A stretch of 55,251 nt of DNA, taken from assembly GCF_029975155.1 (NCBI RefSeq), contig NZ_JARKPQ010000338.1:1-55251 (forward strand), given 5' to 3'. Positions 23,977-32,014 of this stretch are shown here, piece after piece. This stretch comes from Propionicimonas sp. GTDB taxonomy: Bacteria > Actinomycetota > Actinomycetes > Propionibacteriales > Propionibacteriaceae. The translations under genes and the position numbers were made by a program. Position 1 is the stretch's first letter, and the number at the start of each line of letters is the position of its first letter. Below the pieces are notes generated by a model that ran no database searches, was not told the DNA's origin, and worked only from the letters and a program-made list of their open reading frames with translations.

Positions 23977-24621
23977 ATGGCACGCACGCTGACCCCGTCC
24001 CGGATGCCCGACCGGATGAGCGCCGACCGGGCGACGCTCGACGAACTCCTGGACGAGGTGCTGGTCGCCCACGTCGGGCTGAGCCTGGACGAAGGCCCGC
24101 TGGTCATCCCCACCGGCTTCGCCCGCGACGGCGACCGGCTGTTGTTCCACGGCTCGACCGGGTCGCGCTGGCTGCGCGCGCTCGCCGCCGGGGCGGACGT
24201 CTGCGTCACCGTCACGGCCCTGGACGGGATCAAGGTCGCCCGCTCAGGCTTCGAGTCGGGGATGCGCTACCGCAGCGCCTGCCTGTTCGGTCGGTGCACG
24301 GTCCTGGTGCGGGACGAGGCCGCCCGGGCGCTGGACCGGTTCGTCGACCGGGTGCTGCCCGGACGCGCCGCCGAGATGCGGCCCAGCACCGCGAAGGAAC
24401 GGGCCGCCACGCTGGTGCTGGCGCTGCCGATCACCGAGTGGTCGCTGCGGAGCGCGGACGGGTTCGCGACCGACCCGGCGTCCGACGTGGCGGGGGAGAC
24501 GTGGGCCGGCGCCGTGCCGATCCGGACGGCCTACGGCGAACCGGAGCCGAGCCCCGACCTCCGTCCGGGCATCGACGTCCCGCCCTCCGTCCGCGCCCTC
24601 ACCGGCGCCCCCCGGCCCTGA
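23977..24621 (+). CDS. Pyridoxamine 5'-phosphate oxidase-like FMN-binding protein
   Basis: A 214-residue split-barrel flavin/F420-binding-type protein. LDEVLVAHVGLSLDEGPLVIPTGFARDGDRLLFHGSTGSRWLRAL is the typical N-terminal FMN-binding half, with VTALDGIKVARSGFESGMRYRSACLFGRC for the second strand pair and RAATLVLALPITEWSLR near the end. It probably acts as a flavin reductase or similar; the substrate is unknown. ATG 23977 has CAGGAT six bases upstream, possibly leaderless; the longer frame lacks support. It converges on the uracil/xanthine permease with a palindromic element between. Confidence 0.85.
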   Translation: MARTLTPSRMPDRMSADRATLDELLDEVLVAHVGLSLDEGPLVIPTGFARDGDRLLFHGSTGSRWLRALAAGADVCVTVTALDGIKVARSGFESGMRYRSACLFGRCTVLVRDEAARALDRFVDRVLPGRAAEMRPSTAKERAATLVLALPITEWSLRSADGFATDPASDVAGETWAGAVPIRTAYGEPEPSPDLRPGIDVPPSVRALTGAPRP

Positions 24622-24626
24622 CCCCC

Positions 24627-24698
24627 CACAGACGCCCCCGATGTTCACAGCCGCCCCCGAAATTTCAGGGGCGTCTGCGAACATCGGGGGCGTCTGTG
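24627..24698. repeat. Nested palindrome, bidirectional terminator (family G)
   Basis: Outer arms CACAGACGCCCCCGATGTTC (24627-24646) and GAACATCGGGGGCGTCTGTG (24679-24698) are exact 20-bp complements. Inside is a smaller hairpin CGCCCC-cgaaatttca-GGGGCG. It lies five bases after the stop of a rightward gene and 32 bp before the stop of a leftward gene, ideal for terminating both. Confidence 0.92.
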
Positions 24699-24729
24699 CG
24701 AGGAGGCGCCGTGAGGATCGACGGTGAGG

Positions 24730-26055
24730 TCAGACCTCTTCGACGTGGTAGGGCTCGAAGTCGGACGGGCCGACGGGCGCGTCCTCGGGATGGGCGGTGC
24801 CACGCGCCCGGGCGATCGCCCTCATCGCGTGGTACAGCGCGAGGGCGGTGATGGTGCCGACGGTCACGCCACCGAAGGCCATGCCGCCGATCGTGAAGTT
24901 GAAGTTCGCGATGCCCATGATCAGGCCGATCGAGGACGGGATCAGGTTCACCGGGTTGGTGAAGTCGACCTTGTTCTCGATCCAGATCCGGGCGCCGAGC
25001 AGGCCGATCATGCCGTACAGGACGGTGCCCGCCGCGCCGATGACGCCGGCGGGGATGGTGGCGATCGCCTGGCCGAACTTCGGGATGAACGACAGGGCGA
25101 TCGCCATCGTCCCGGCGATCCAGTACAGGGCGGTGGAGTACACCTTGGTGGCTGCCATGACGCCGATGTTCTCCGCGTAGGTGGTGGTGCCGGAGCCGCC
25201 GCCGAAGCCGGCGAGGGTGGTGGCCACGCCGTCCGCGAGCAGGGCGCGTCCCATCGACTTGTCGTAGTTGCGTCCGGTCATCAGGGCCACCGACTTCACG
25301 TGACCGACGTTCTCGGCGATCAGCACCAGCACCACCGGCAGGAACAGCGCGGTGACACCGAAGTCGGGCGTCGGCAGCGTGAAGTGGGGCATTCCCACCC
25401 AGGAGGCCGAGCCGACCGCCGTGAAGTCGACCTGGCCCTGGACGAGCGCCGCGACATAGCCGACGAGCACGCCGAGCAGGATCGACAGCCGTCCGATCAG
25501 GCCCTTGAACAGGACGGTGATCAGCACGATCGCGATCAGGGTGATCCAGCCGGTCAGCGGAGCCGCCCAGAAGCCGGACTCGTTCGCCTCGCCCCACGCG
25601 GCGGTGGCCAGGTTGAAGCCGATCAGCATCACGATGGTGCCGGTCATCACCGGCGGCATCAGGGCGTCGATCCATCCTGAACCGGCGAGGTGGACGACGC
25701 CGCCGACGATCGCGAGCAGGATGCCGGCCAGCATGATCCCGAACAGCGCCTTGCCGATGTCGTCGCCGGCCTTCGACGCGAGCACCGGTGAGATGAAGGC
25801 GAAGGACGAGCCGAGGTAGCTCGGCAGCTTGTTGCCGGTGATCAGCAGGAAGAGCAGCGTGCCGACGCCGCTGAAGAAGAGGGTCGCCGGGATCGGGAAG
25901 CCGGTGATCAGCGGCACCAGGAACGTCGCGCCGAACATGGCGACGACGTGCTGGGCGCCCAGCCCGACCATCTTTCCCCAGCCCAGGCGTTCGTCGGGAG
26001 CGACCACTGCCCCCGGTGCGATCGTGCCGTTGCCATGCAGCTTCCAAACAGCCAT
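24730..26055 (-). CDS. Uracil/xanthine permease (NCS2 family)
   Basis: A 441-residue nucleobase transporter with about 12-14 helices. Family signatures: HVVAMFGATFLVPLITGFP near the N-terminus, LPSYLGSSFAFISPV, ALFLPVVLVLIAENVGHVKSV (containing the substrate-binding Glu of TM8), GVATTLAGFGGGSGTTTYAENIGV (TM10 NAT-like motif) and PSSIGLIMGIANF. Uracil specificity is favoured by the UraA-like TYAENIG block but not certain. The C-terminal tail is hydrophilic. ATG 26055 follows GAAGGGAA. Confidence 0.93.
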   Translation of the reverse strand: MAVWKLHGNGTIAPGAVVAPDERLGWGKMVGLGAQHVVAMFGATFLVPLITGFPIPATLFFSGVGTLLFLLITGNKLPSYLGSSFAFISPVLASKAGDDIGKALFGIMLAGILLAIVGGVVHLAGSGWIDALMPPVMTGTIVMLIGFNLATAAWGEANESGFWAAPLTGWITLIAIVLITVLFKGLIGRLSILLGVLVGYVAALVQGQVDFTAVGSASWVGMPHFTLPTPDFGVTALFLPVVLVLIAENVGHVKSVALMTGRNYDKSMGRALLADGVATTLAGFGGGSGTTTYAENIGVMAATKVYSTALYWIAGTMAIALSFIPKFGQAIATIPAGVIGAAGTVLYGMIGLLGARIWIENKVDFTNPVNLIPSSIGLIMGIANFNFTIGGMAFGGVTVGTITALALYHAMRAIARARGTAHPEDAPVGPSDFEPYHVEEV

Positions 26056-26084
26056 GAGGTTCCCTTCGCGGAGCAGCCGAGCGA

Positions 26085-26090
26085 ACTCTA
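26085..26090 (-). promoter_or_regulatory. Probable -10 element for the permease gene
   Basis: On the minus strand AATAGAGTTCGC contains TAGAGT, the most frequent -10 hexamer in this window. Transcription would start near 26078, with a leader of about 23 nt carrying the ribosome binding site. I see no PyrR-binding loop or riboswitch in the short leader. Confidence 0.5.
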
Positions 26091-26186
26091 TTGGCCGCTC
26101 GCGCACGTGGTTTGGGCTTCCGGTTCTGGTGAGATTCCGTCCATCCGAAGCCGCTTCCGGCAAGAATCAGGGGACTGTTCCCTGGG

Positions 26187-26290
26187 GCGGGGCCCTTCGT
26201 GACAGCCGCTTGTTCCTCGCGGCTTCCTCAGCCTGGATCCACCGATCGAGTGCGTCTCGACAAGCTCGACGAACGGTTTCGGTGGATCAG
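26187..26290. repeat. Composite repeat (family D hairpin joined to family B)
   Basis: GGGCCCTTCGTGAC leads to hairpin AGCCGC-ttgttcctc-GCGGCT (26204-26224), TCCTCAG, then GGATCCACCGATCGAG, CGTCTCGACAAGCTCGACGAACGG and TTTCGGTGGATC. The terminal GGATCCACCGA/TCGGTGGATC pair flanks the family B half as inverted ends. It lies between the start of the permease gene and the end of the mannosyltransferase gene. Confidence 0.88.
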
Positions 26291-26293
26291 GAC

Positions 26294-28087
26294 TCAGATC
26301 CAGGAGCGGAGCCACATCCGCGCGTAGTAGTCGCTCTTCAGGAGCAGGCCGTCGGTCAGCACCGGGTAGATGTAGGCGAAGTTCAGCACGACGAGGGCGA
26401 CGGCGACGCCGACGATGGTCGCGCCGCGTCTTCGGTTGGGGCCGTCCGCGGGTCCCAGGATCAGCCCCATCACCATGGCCAGGACCGTCACGGTGAACGG
26501 GATGATGCAGATCGCGTAGAAGAAGAACAGCGAACGATCCGTCTGGGCGAACCACGGCAGGTAGGTGGAGAGCGCCGCGACGATCGGGACGCCGAAGCGC
26601 CAGTCCCGTCCGGCGATCCACAGGATCAGGCCTGCGAACAGCGCGAGGAACGCCATCCACCACAGGATCGGGGTGCCCATGCCGGAGATGACCCGGACGC
26701 ACAGCTCGTCGCCGGTCGCCCAGCAGCCGTCCACGCCGGGCTTGATGTCCCACACCGCGTCGATGCCGATGGGCCGCGCCATGATCAGCCAGCCGATCGG
26801 ATGCGCCTCGTAGGTGTGCGGCGCCAGATTGCGGATGTACTCGCCGGTGTGGAAGCCGTAGATGTCCTGGTGGTACTTCAGGAAGGACGCCCACATCTCG
26901 CCCAGGTGGATCGTCCAGGGGCTGTCGGGGTGGTTCACGCCCCAGTCGCGACCGTAGCCGCCCGGGTTCAGCAGCCAGCCCGCCCAGGTGGCCACGTAGA
27001 CGACGCCCGACACCACCACCAGCCGGATGAACGCGGGGACGCCGTCCACCAGCAGCGCCCACCACCCCCGCCAGTCGGCTCCGGCGAGCCGGCGGGCGCC
27101 CACGTCCCAGATCACGCTCAGTACGCCCATCGAGGCGAGGACGAACAGCGAGTTCCACTTCGTGCCGATGGCCAGTCCGAACAGCACGCCGGCCGCAAGC
27201 CGCCACGGACGCCACCACACGACCGGCCCGAACCTGCCGCCGAAGTCGCGCTGGCCCAGCGCGTCCAGGTGGTCGGCGAGTCTGCCCCGGTACCAGTCCC
27301 GGTCGGCCACCACGCACGACACCGCCGCGACGAGGAAGAACGCCTGGAAGATGTCCAGCAGCGCGATCCGCGACATCGCGAACGCCAGGCCGTCGAAGGC
27401 GAGCAGGATGCCGGCGATCCCGCCGATCAGCGTCGAGCGGGACAGCCGCCGGGCCATCCGGATCGTGATGAACACCAGCAGCGTGCCGAACACCAGCGGC
27501 ATGAACCGCCAGCCGAAGGAGTTCATGCCGAACAGCTGCTCGCCCAGGCCGATCAGCCACTTGCCCACCGGAGGGTGCACCACGAACTCGGCGGTGTCGT
27601 TGAAGATGTTCACATCGCCGGCGGTGATCTTGGGGTTCGCGACCTCCCCGTCCGGCCAGCTCTTCTCGTAGCCGAACTTCCACAGGGTCCAGGCGTCCTT
27701 GGGGTAGTACGTCTCGTCGAAGACCAGCTTGTTCGGGTAGCCGAGGTTCACGAACCGGATCGCGAAAGCGATCGCCGTGATCGCAAGGGTGACCACCCAG
27801 CCGACCAGCCGGTCCCGCAGGGCAGCCTGGCCGTCCCGCAGCCGTTCGATCGTGCTCAGTTCCTCCCGGCTGATCGCTCGGCGCAGCCGGTGCCACGGCT
27901 TGGGTGCCGGCGCCGCGACCGCGTCCCCCTCCGGCTCGTCCCAGGCGAGGCGCGGCATCGGGGTGTCGGCATCGAGCGAGTCGGGGTCGGCGTCGAGCGG
28001 CGACATCGGGTGCCCGACGGTGTCGACCGTCGCGCCGGGGTCGGCGGACGCACCCCTCCTGCCCGGTCCCCACTCCGCTTCGGTCAC
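26294..28087 (-). CDS. pmt: Dolichyl-phosphate-mannose--protein mannosyltransferase (PMT, GT39)
   Basis: A 597-residue membrane enzyme transferring mannose from polyprenyl-phosphate-mannose to Ser/Thr of exported proteins. After a Pro/Asp-rich cytoplasmic tail (about 90 residues), the first helix leads into FVNLGYPNKLVFDETYYPKDAW, with the catalytic DE pair; AEFVVHPPVGKWLIGLGEQL, DGLAFAMSRIALLDIF and SLFFFYAICIIPF follow. These match M. tuberculosis Pmt (Rv1002c), also next to rsmI there. GTG 28087 has TAGGAT six bases upstream, a leaderless arrangement, divergent from rsmI. It could glycosylate the LPXTG pili and secreted proteins encoded in this window (inference). Confidence 0.95.
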   Translation of the reverse strand: MTEAEWGPGRRGASADPGATVDTVGHPMSPLDADPDSLDADTPMPRLAWDEPEGDAVAAPAPKPWHRLRRAISREELSTIERLRDGQAALRDRLVGWVVTLAITAIAFAIRFVNLGYPNKLVFDETYYPKDAWTLWKFGYEKSWPDGEVANPKITAGDVNIFNDTAEFVVHPPVGKWLIGLGEQLFGMNSFGWRFMPLVFGTLLVFITIRMARRLSRSTLIGGIAGILLAFDGLAFAMSRIALLDIFQAFFLVAAVSCVVADRDWYRGRLADHLDALGQRDFGGRFGPVVWWRPWRLAAGVLFGLAIGTKWNSLFVLASMGVLSVIWDVGARRLAGADWRGWWALLVDGVPAFIRLVVVSGVVYVATWAGWLLNPGGYGRDWGVNHPDSPWTIHLGEMWASFLKYHQDIYGFHTGEYIRNLAPHTYEAHPIGWLIMARPIGIDAVWDIKPGVDGCWATGDELCVRVISGMGTPILWWMAFLALFAGLILWIAGRDWRFGVPIVAALSTYLPWFAQTDRSLFFFYAICIIPFTVTVLAMVMGLILGPADGPNRRRGATIVGVAVALVVLNFAYIYPVLTDGLLLKSDYYARMWLRSWI

Positions 28088-28153
28088 CCGGACATCCTAG
28101 GTGGCCGGTCGGCGCTACCGGCCGCACACGAGGGAATCGGGAATACTGCACAG

Positions 28154-29011
28154 GTGGACGACAGCTTGGACGGCGGCGAACTGGTGCTGGCGGGCACGCC
28201 GATCGGCAACCCGGCGGACGCCTCACCGGCGTTGCTGGCGGCGCTCCTCGATGCCGATGTGATCGCCGCGGAGGACACCCGGCGTTTCCGGGCCCTGCTG
28301 GACCGCCTCGGTGCCCGCACGTCGGCGAGGATCGTGTCGTACTTCGACGGCAACGAGGCGGCCCGCGCCGCTGAGCTGATCGAGGCGCTCGAGGGCGGCG
28401 CGACGGTCGTGGTCGTCTCCGATGCCGGCATGCCGACGGTCTCCGACCCGGGCTATCGGCTGGTCGCCGCCGCGATCGCGGCCGGCGTCCGGGTTCGCGT
28501 TGTGCCGGGCCCGTCCGCCGTCCTGGTGGCCCTCGCGCTCTCCGGGCTGCCCACGGACCGGTTCTGCTTCGAGGGTTTCCTGCCCCGGAAGGGCGGTGAG
28601 CGCCGCCGGCGGCTGGCCGACCTGGCCGCGGAGCCGCGGACGATGGTGTTCTTCGAGGCCCCGCACCGGCTGGACGACTTCCTCGCCGACGCCAGAGCGG
28701 CTTTCGGCGACGACCGGCCGGCCGCGATCAGCCGGGAGCTGACCAAGACCTATGAGGAGACCAGGCGCGGCGGTCTCGCGGACCTGGCAGCCTGGGCCGC
28801 CGGCGGTGTCCGTGGTGAGATCACCGTGGTGGTCGCCGGCGCCGCACCCGCGATGATGTCGGTGGCCGAGGCGGTTCCACTGGTGGCGGAGCGCGTGTCC
28901 GGAGGCGAGCCGTTCTCGGCCGCGGTCGCCGCGGTCGCCGGCGAGTCGGGGGTGCCGCGCAAGCAGCTCTACGCCGCCGCCCTGGACGCCAGGAAGGACA
29001 CCCATGGCTGA
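28154..29011 (+). CDS. rsmI: 16S rRNA (cytidine1402-2'-O)-methyltransferase
   Basis: A 285-residue SAM-dependent enzyme methylating the 2'-OH of C1402 in 16S rRNA. GELVLAGTPIGNPADAS opens the tetrapyrrole-methylase fold; AEDTRRFRALLDRLG, SDAGMPTVSDPGYRLV (residues about 96-111), VVPGPSAVLVALALSGLP, FEGFLPRKGGERRRRL, and RELTKTYEE are all conserved. GTG 28154 starts the family-length protein; the long open frame upstream is antisense to pmt. It overlaps tatD by 8 bp. Confidence 0.95.
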   Translation: MDDSLDGGELVLAGTPIGNPADASPALLAALLDADVIAAEDTRRFRALLDRLGARTSARIVSYFDGNEAARAAELIEALEGGATVVVVSDAGMPTVSDPGYRLVAAAIAAGVRVRVVPGPSAVLVALALSGLPTDRFCFEGFLPRKGGERRRRLADLAAEPRTMVFFEAPHRLDDFLADARAAFGDDRPAAISRELTKTYEETRRGGLADLAAWAAGGVRGEITVVVAGAAPAMMSVAEAVPLVAERVSGGEPFSAAVAAVAGESGVPRKQLYAAALDARKDTHG

Positions 29012-29876
29012 GCGTGACGAAGCCCGTAGTTCAACGAAGTACGCGCTGCCGCCGGAACCCGAGCGGCTGCCCGTGGCCACCACGGACGCGCACACCCACG
29101 CGCTGAGCACCCAGGACCACAGCGGGCTCGCCGTTGCGGACGCACTGGCGCTGGCCCGTGCGGTGAACGTCACCCGGATCGTCGAGGTGGGGACGGACGT
29201 GGCGTCCTCTCTGGCGGCCGTCGAACTCGCTGAGCAGCACCCGGACGTGGTGGCGGCCGTGGCCATCCATCCCAACGACGCCGCGCGCCTGGGCGAGCGG
29301 CTTCCCGCCGAACTCGATCGGCTCGGCGCGCTGGTGGGTTCCTCCGATCGGGTCCGGGGGGTGGGGGAGACCGGTCTCGACTACTTCCGCACCACCGACC
29401 CGAAGGGCCAGGCCCGGCAGAAGGAGGCGTTCGCGGCCCACATCGCCTGGGCGAAGGAGCACGACCTCGCGCTGGTGATCCACGACCGGGACGCCCACGC
29501 GGACATCCTCGACGTGCTGGCCGCGGAGGGCGCGCCCGAGCGGGTGCAGCTGCACTGCTTCTCCGGGGACGCGGACGTCGCCCGCGCCTGCCTGGACCGC
29601 GGCTACTGGCTCTCGTTCCCCGGCACGATCACCTTCAAGGCGAACGAGGCCCTGCGGGAGGCCCTCGACCTCACCCCCGCCGACCGGCTGCTGGTGGAGA
29701 CCGACGCCCCCTACCTGACCCCGCTGCCCTATCGGGGCAAGCCGAATTCCAGCTACCTGCTGCCGCACACGGTCCGGTTCGTCGCCGAACGCCGCGACGC
29801 CGACCTCGCCGAACTCTGCGCGCAACTGGCAGCGAACGCGTCCGCGGTCTTCGGTGACTGGGGCGCGGATGGCTGA
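29004..29876 (+). CDS. tatD: TatD-family metal-dependent deoxyribonuclease
   Basis: A 290-residue TIM-barrel hydrolase with 3'-5' exonuclease activity in characterised members. The metal motif is DAHTHAL (Asp28, His30, His32), followed by AIHPNDAAR, RGVGETGLDYFRT, LALVIHDRDAH, QLHCFSGDADVA and LVETDAPYLTPLP. Start ATG 29004 overlaps the rsmI stop. Its first codons (MAERDEAR) are supplied by an inverted repeat family C end, GGCTGAGCGTGACGAAGCCCG, the same block that encodes EPDEAR in the acyl-CoA oxidase. About 20 residues precede the fold. Confidence 0.93.
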   Translation: MAERDEARSSTKYALPPEPERLPVATTDAHTHALSTQDHSGLAVADALALARAVNVTRIVEVGTDVASSLAAVELAEQHPDVVAAVAIHPNDAARLGERLPAELDRLGALVGSSDRVRGVGETGLDYFRTTDPKGQARQKEAFAAHIAWAKEHDLALVIHDRDAHADILDVLAAEGAPERVQLHCFSGDADVARACLDRGYWLSFPGTITFKANEALREALDLTPADRLLVETDAPYLTPLPYRGKPNSSYLLPHTVRFVAERRDADLAELCAQLAANASAVFGDWGADG

Positions 29877-30044
29877 GCCGATGGCCCTTCGTGACGCCGG
29901 CTCGTTCCTCGCCGGCTCCTCAGGGACCGCTGTCCAAGGGCTCGGCGCCCGGCGTCCATTCTCCGAAATCGCTCGTCGCGCTTGTCGAGACGCGCCCAAG
30001 CGCTCGCGAGGGACGGGCGGGCGCGTCACGAAGGGCGCCCCCCG
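29877..30044. repeat. Composite repeat (D-B-D) upstream of rsmA
   Basis: GGCCCTTCGTGAC begins hairpin GCCGGC-tcgttcctc-GCCGGC (29896-29916) and TCCTCAGGGACC, then CTCCGAAATCGCTCGTCGCG, CTTGTCGAGACGCG, and finally inverted GCGTCACGAAGGGC (30023-30036). The outer GCCCTTCGTGACGC/GCGTCACGAAGGGC ends are inverted, giving the element a terminal inverted repeat across about 153 bp. The AAGGG of the right end sits eight bases before the rsmA ATG and is the best ribosome binding site. Confidence 0.88.
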
Positions 30045-30902
30045 ATGAGCGCCGGACTCCTCGATCCCCGCACGATCCGCGAACTGGCGGCGGAGCTCGA
30101 CCTGCGTCCGACCAAGCAGCGGGGGCAGAACTTCGTGCATGACGCCAACACCGTGCGACGGATCGTGGCCGCGGCGGGCGTCCGTCCCGACGATGTGGTG
30201 CTGGAGATCGGCCCCGGCCTCGGCTCGCTGACGCTCGGGCTGCTGGAGGTGGCTGCCGGGGTGGTGGCCATCGAGATCGAGCGCAGCCTCGCCGAACGGC
30301 TGCCGCGGACGGTGGCCGAACGCCTGCCCGAACGGGCCGAACTGCTGCGGGTCGTCGAGGCCGACGCGCTCACCGTGGCCGCGCTGCCCGATCCGCAGCC
30401 GACGCTGGTGGTCGCCAACCTGCCGTACAACGTGAGCGTGCCGGTGCTGCTGCACGTCCTCGCCGGGTTCCCGGGGATCCGGGGCGGCCTGGTGATGGTC
30501 CAGTCCGAGGTTGCCGACCGGCTGGTGGCGGCCCCGGGCTCGCGGACCTACGGCGTGCCGTCGGTGAAGCTGGCCTGGTACTGCGCGGCGCGCCGGGTGG
30601 GCAGTGTGCCGCCGACGGTGTTCTGGCCGGTGCCCAACGTCGACTCGGGCCTGGTCGAACTCGTCCGCCGCGAGCCCCCGGCGACGACAGCCACGAGGCA
30701 GCAGGTGTTCGCCGTTGTGGATGCAGCTTTCGGCCAGCGCCGCAAGATGCTGCGCTCCGCGCTGGCCGGGCTGTTCGGGTCGTCCGCCGCGGCGTCCGCC
30801 GCCCTGGTGGGCGCCGGTGTCGACCCGCAGGCTCGGGGGGAGGTGCTCGGGGTCGCCGACTTCGTCAGGATTGCCGAGGTCCTCGCCGGGTCCGTGGGAT
30901 AG
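30045..30902 (+). CDS. rsmA: 16S rRNA (adenine1518/1519-N6)-dimethyltransferase (KsgA)
   Basis: A 285-residue enzyme dimethylating A1518 and A1519 in helix 45 of 16S r[33 protein letters not shown] (SAM motif I), [19 protein letters not shown] (catalytic NLPY, residues about 125-128) and [13 protein letters not shown] are present. ATG 30045 is chosen over the upstream GTG 29982 because the extension is repeat-encoded. The stop TAG is also the start of the putative -10 TAGCCT for ispE. Confidence 0.95.
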   Translation: MSAGLLDPRTIRELAAELDLRPTKQRGQNFVHDANTVRRIVAAAGVRPDDVVLEIGPGLGSLTLGLLEVAAGVVAIEIERSLAERLPRTVAERLPERAELLRVVEADALTVAALPDPQPTLVVANLPYNVSVPVLLHVLAGFPGIRGGLVMVQSEVADRLVAAPGSRTYGVPSVKLAWYCAARRVGSVPPTVFWPVPNVDSGLVELVRREPPATTATRQQVFAVVDAAFGQRRKMLRSALAGLFGSSAAASAALVGAGVDPQARGEVLGVADFVRIAEVLAGSVG

Positions 30903-30912
30903 CCTCGCGTCC

Positions 30913-31839
30913 ATGGCATCACCGGTCACCGAACCCGAGGCCGTGCGCGTCCGGGTGGCGGGCAAGGTGAACCTCACCCTACGCAGCGGCCGGCGCCGTC
31001 CGGACGGCTACCACTCGCTGTCCACCGTGTTCCAGGCCGTCTCGCTGTTCGACGAGGTCGAGGCGTCGTGGGCCGAACCGGGCCGGTTCAGCGTCCGCGT
31101 GCTCGGGGAGCAGGCCGACCGGGTGCCGCTGGGGGACGACAACCTCGCCATCCAGGCCGCCCGGCTGCTGGCGACCACCTGGGGCGCCGCCCATCCGCTG
31201 GGCGCCGAGCTCGTCATCCGCAAGTCGATCCCGGTGGCCGGCGGGATGGCCGGCGGCTCGGCGGACGCGGCCGGGGCGCTGCTGGCGTGCGCGGTGCTCT
31301 GGGATCTGGACATCTCACCCGACGAACTGCGTACCCTCGGCGCCCAGATCGGCGCCGACGTGCCGTTCTGCCTTGTCGGCGGCACGGCGCTGGGCACCAA
31401 CCGCGGTGACGAACTGGTCCCGGTGCTCAGCCGTGGCAGCTACCACTGGGTGCTCGCGTTCAGCGACGGAGAGCTGTCCACCCCGGCGGTGTTCGGCAAG
31501 TTCGACGAGATGGGTCTCGGCGCGGACCGGCTCGAGGCCCCGGCCGACCTGCTGAACGCTCTCGTCGGCGGGGACGTGCAGGCGCTGGGGCACGCTGTCG
31601 TCAATGACCTCGAGCCAGCCGCGCTCGCGCTGCGCCCGCAGCTGGGCCCGCTGATCGAGGCGGGCCGGGACCTCGGCGCGCTGGCCGCCCTCATCTCCGG
31701 CTCCGGGCCGACGGTGGCCTTCCTCGCCGCCAACGAGCCGGCGGCCGTCGACCTGTCGGTGAAGCTGTCCGGCGAGGGAGTGTGCCGGGCGGTGAAGCGG
31801 GTCAGCGGCCCGGTCCCCGGCGCCCGCCTGGTGGTCTGA
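30913..31839 (+). CDS. ispE: 4-diphosphocytidyl-2-C-methyl-D-erythritol kinase
   Basis: A 308-residue GHMP kinase of the non-mevalonate isoprenoid pathway, phosphorylating CDP-methylerythritol. RVAGKVNLTLRSGRRRPDGYHSL near the N-terminus, PVAGGMAGGSADAAGALLA (ATP loop, residues about 98-116), IGADVPFCLVGGTALG and SGSGPTVAFL identify it. ATG 30913 lies seven bases after TAGCCT and has no Shine-Dalgarno, so it could be transcribed leaderless as well as read through from rsmA. Confidence 0.95.
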   Translation: MASPVTEPEAVRVRVAGKVNLTLRSGRRRPDGYHSLSTVFQAVSLFDEVEASWAEPGRFSVRVLGEQADRVPLGDDNLAIQAARLLATTWGAAHPLGAELVIRKSIPVAGGMAGGSADAAGALLACAVLWDLDISPDELRTLGAQIGADVPFCLVGGTALGTNRGDELVPVLSRGSYHWVLAFSDGELSTPAVFGKFDEMGLGADRLEAPADLLNALVGGDVQALGHAVVNDLEPAALALRPQLGPLIEAGRDLGALAALISGSGPTVAFLAANEPAAVDLSVKLSGEGVCRAVKRVSGPVPGARLVV

Positions 31840-32014
31840 GCCCGTCCGGACAGCGCTCCCAAGGCTCGAGCCGACGCCCCCGGCGGTCACTCTCGTCCCA
31901 CCAGTTTCCCGAAGCTGCCGAAACCTGCCGAGGCTGCCGAACCTTCGGCAGCCAGAGCAACTTTCGGCAGCCGCTGTGGTGGGTGGGGAAAGGGGAGGGG
32001 GCCCGCGTCTTTCC
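31840..32014. repeat. Nested palindrome between convergent ispE and MFS genes (family H)
   Basis: GGCTGCCGAA-cc-TTCGGCAGCC (31932-31953) is a perfect 10-bp hairpin nested among further CTGCCGAA and TTCGGCAG copies (31914, 31962) and outer CCCACCAG/CTGTGGTGGG arms, spanning about 31897-31985. It probably terminates both converging transcripts. No gene here. Confidence 0.8.

Noticed and set aside
26056..26186. Riboswitch or PyrR attenuator upstream of the uracil/xanthine permease
   Set aside because: The leader from the likely promoter is only about 23 nt and the repeat further upstream is shared with unrelated genes.
25829..28153. Long upstream extension of the rsmI frame
   Set aside because: It is antisense to the permease and mannosyltransferase; RsmI homology begins at the GTG at 28154.
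29877..30044. Small ORFs in the repeat before rsmA
   Set aside because: They are entirely repeat sequence, lack ribosome binding sites and differ in frame between copies.
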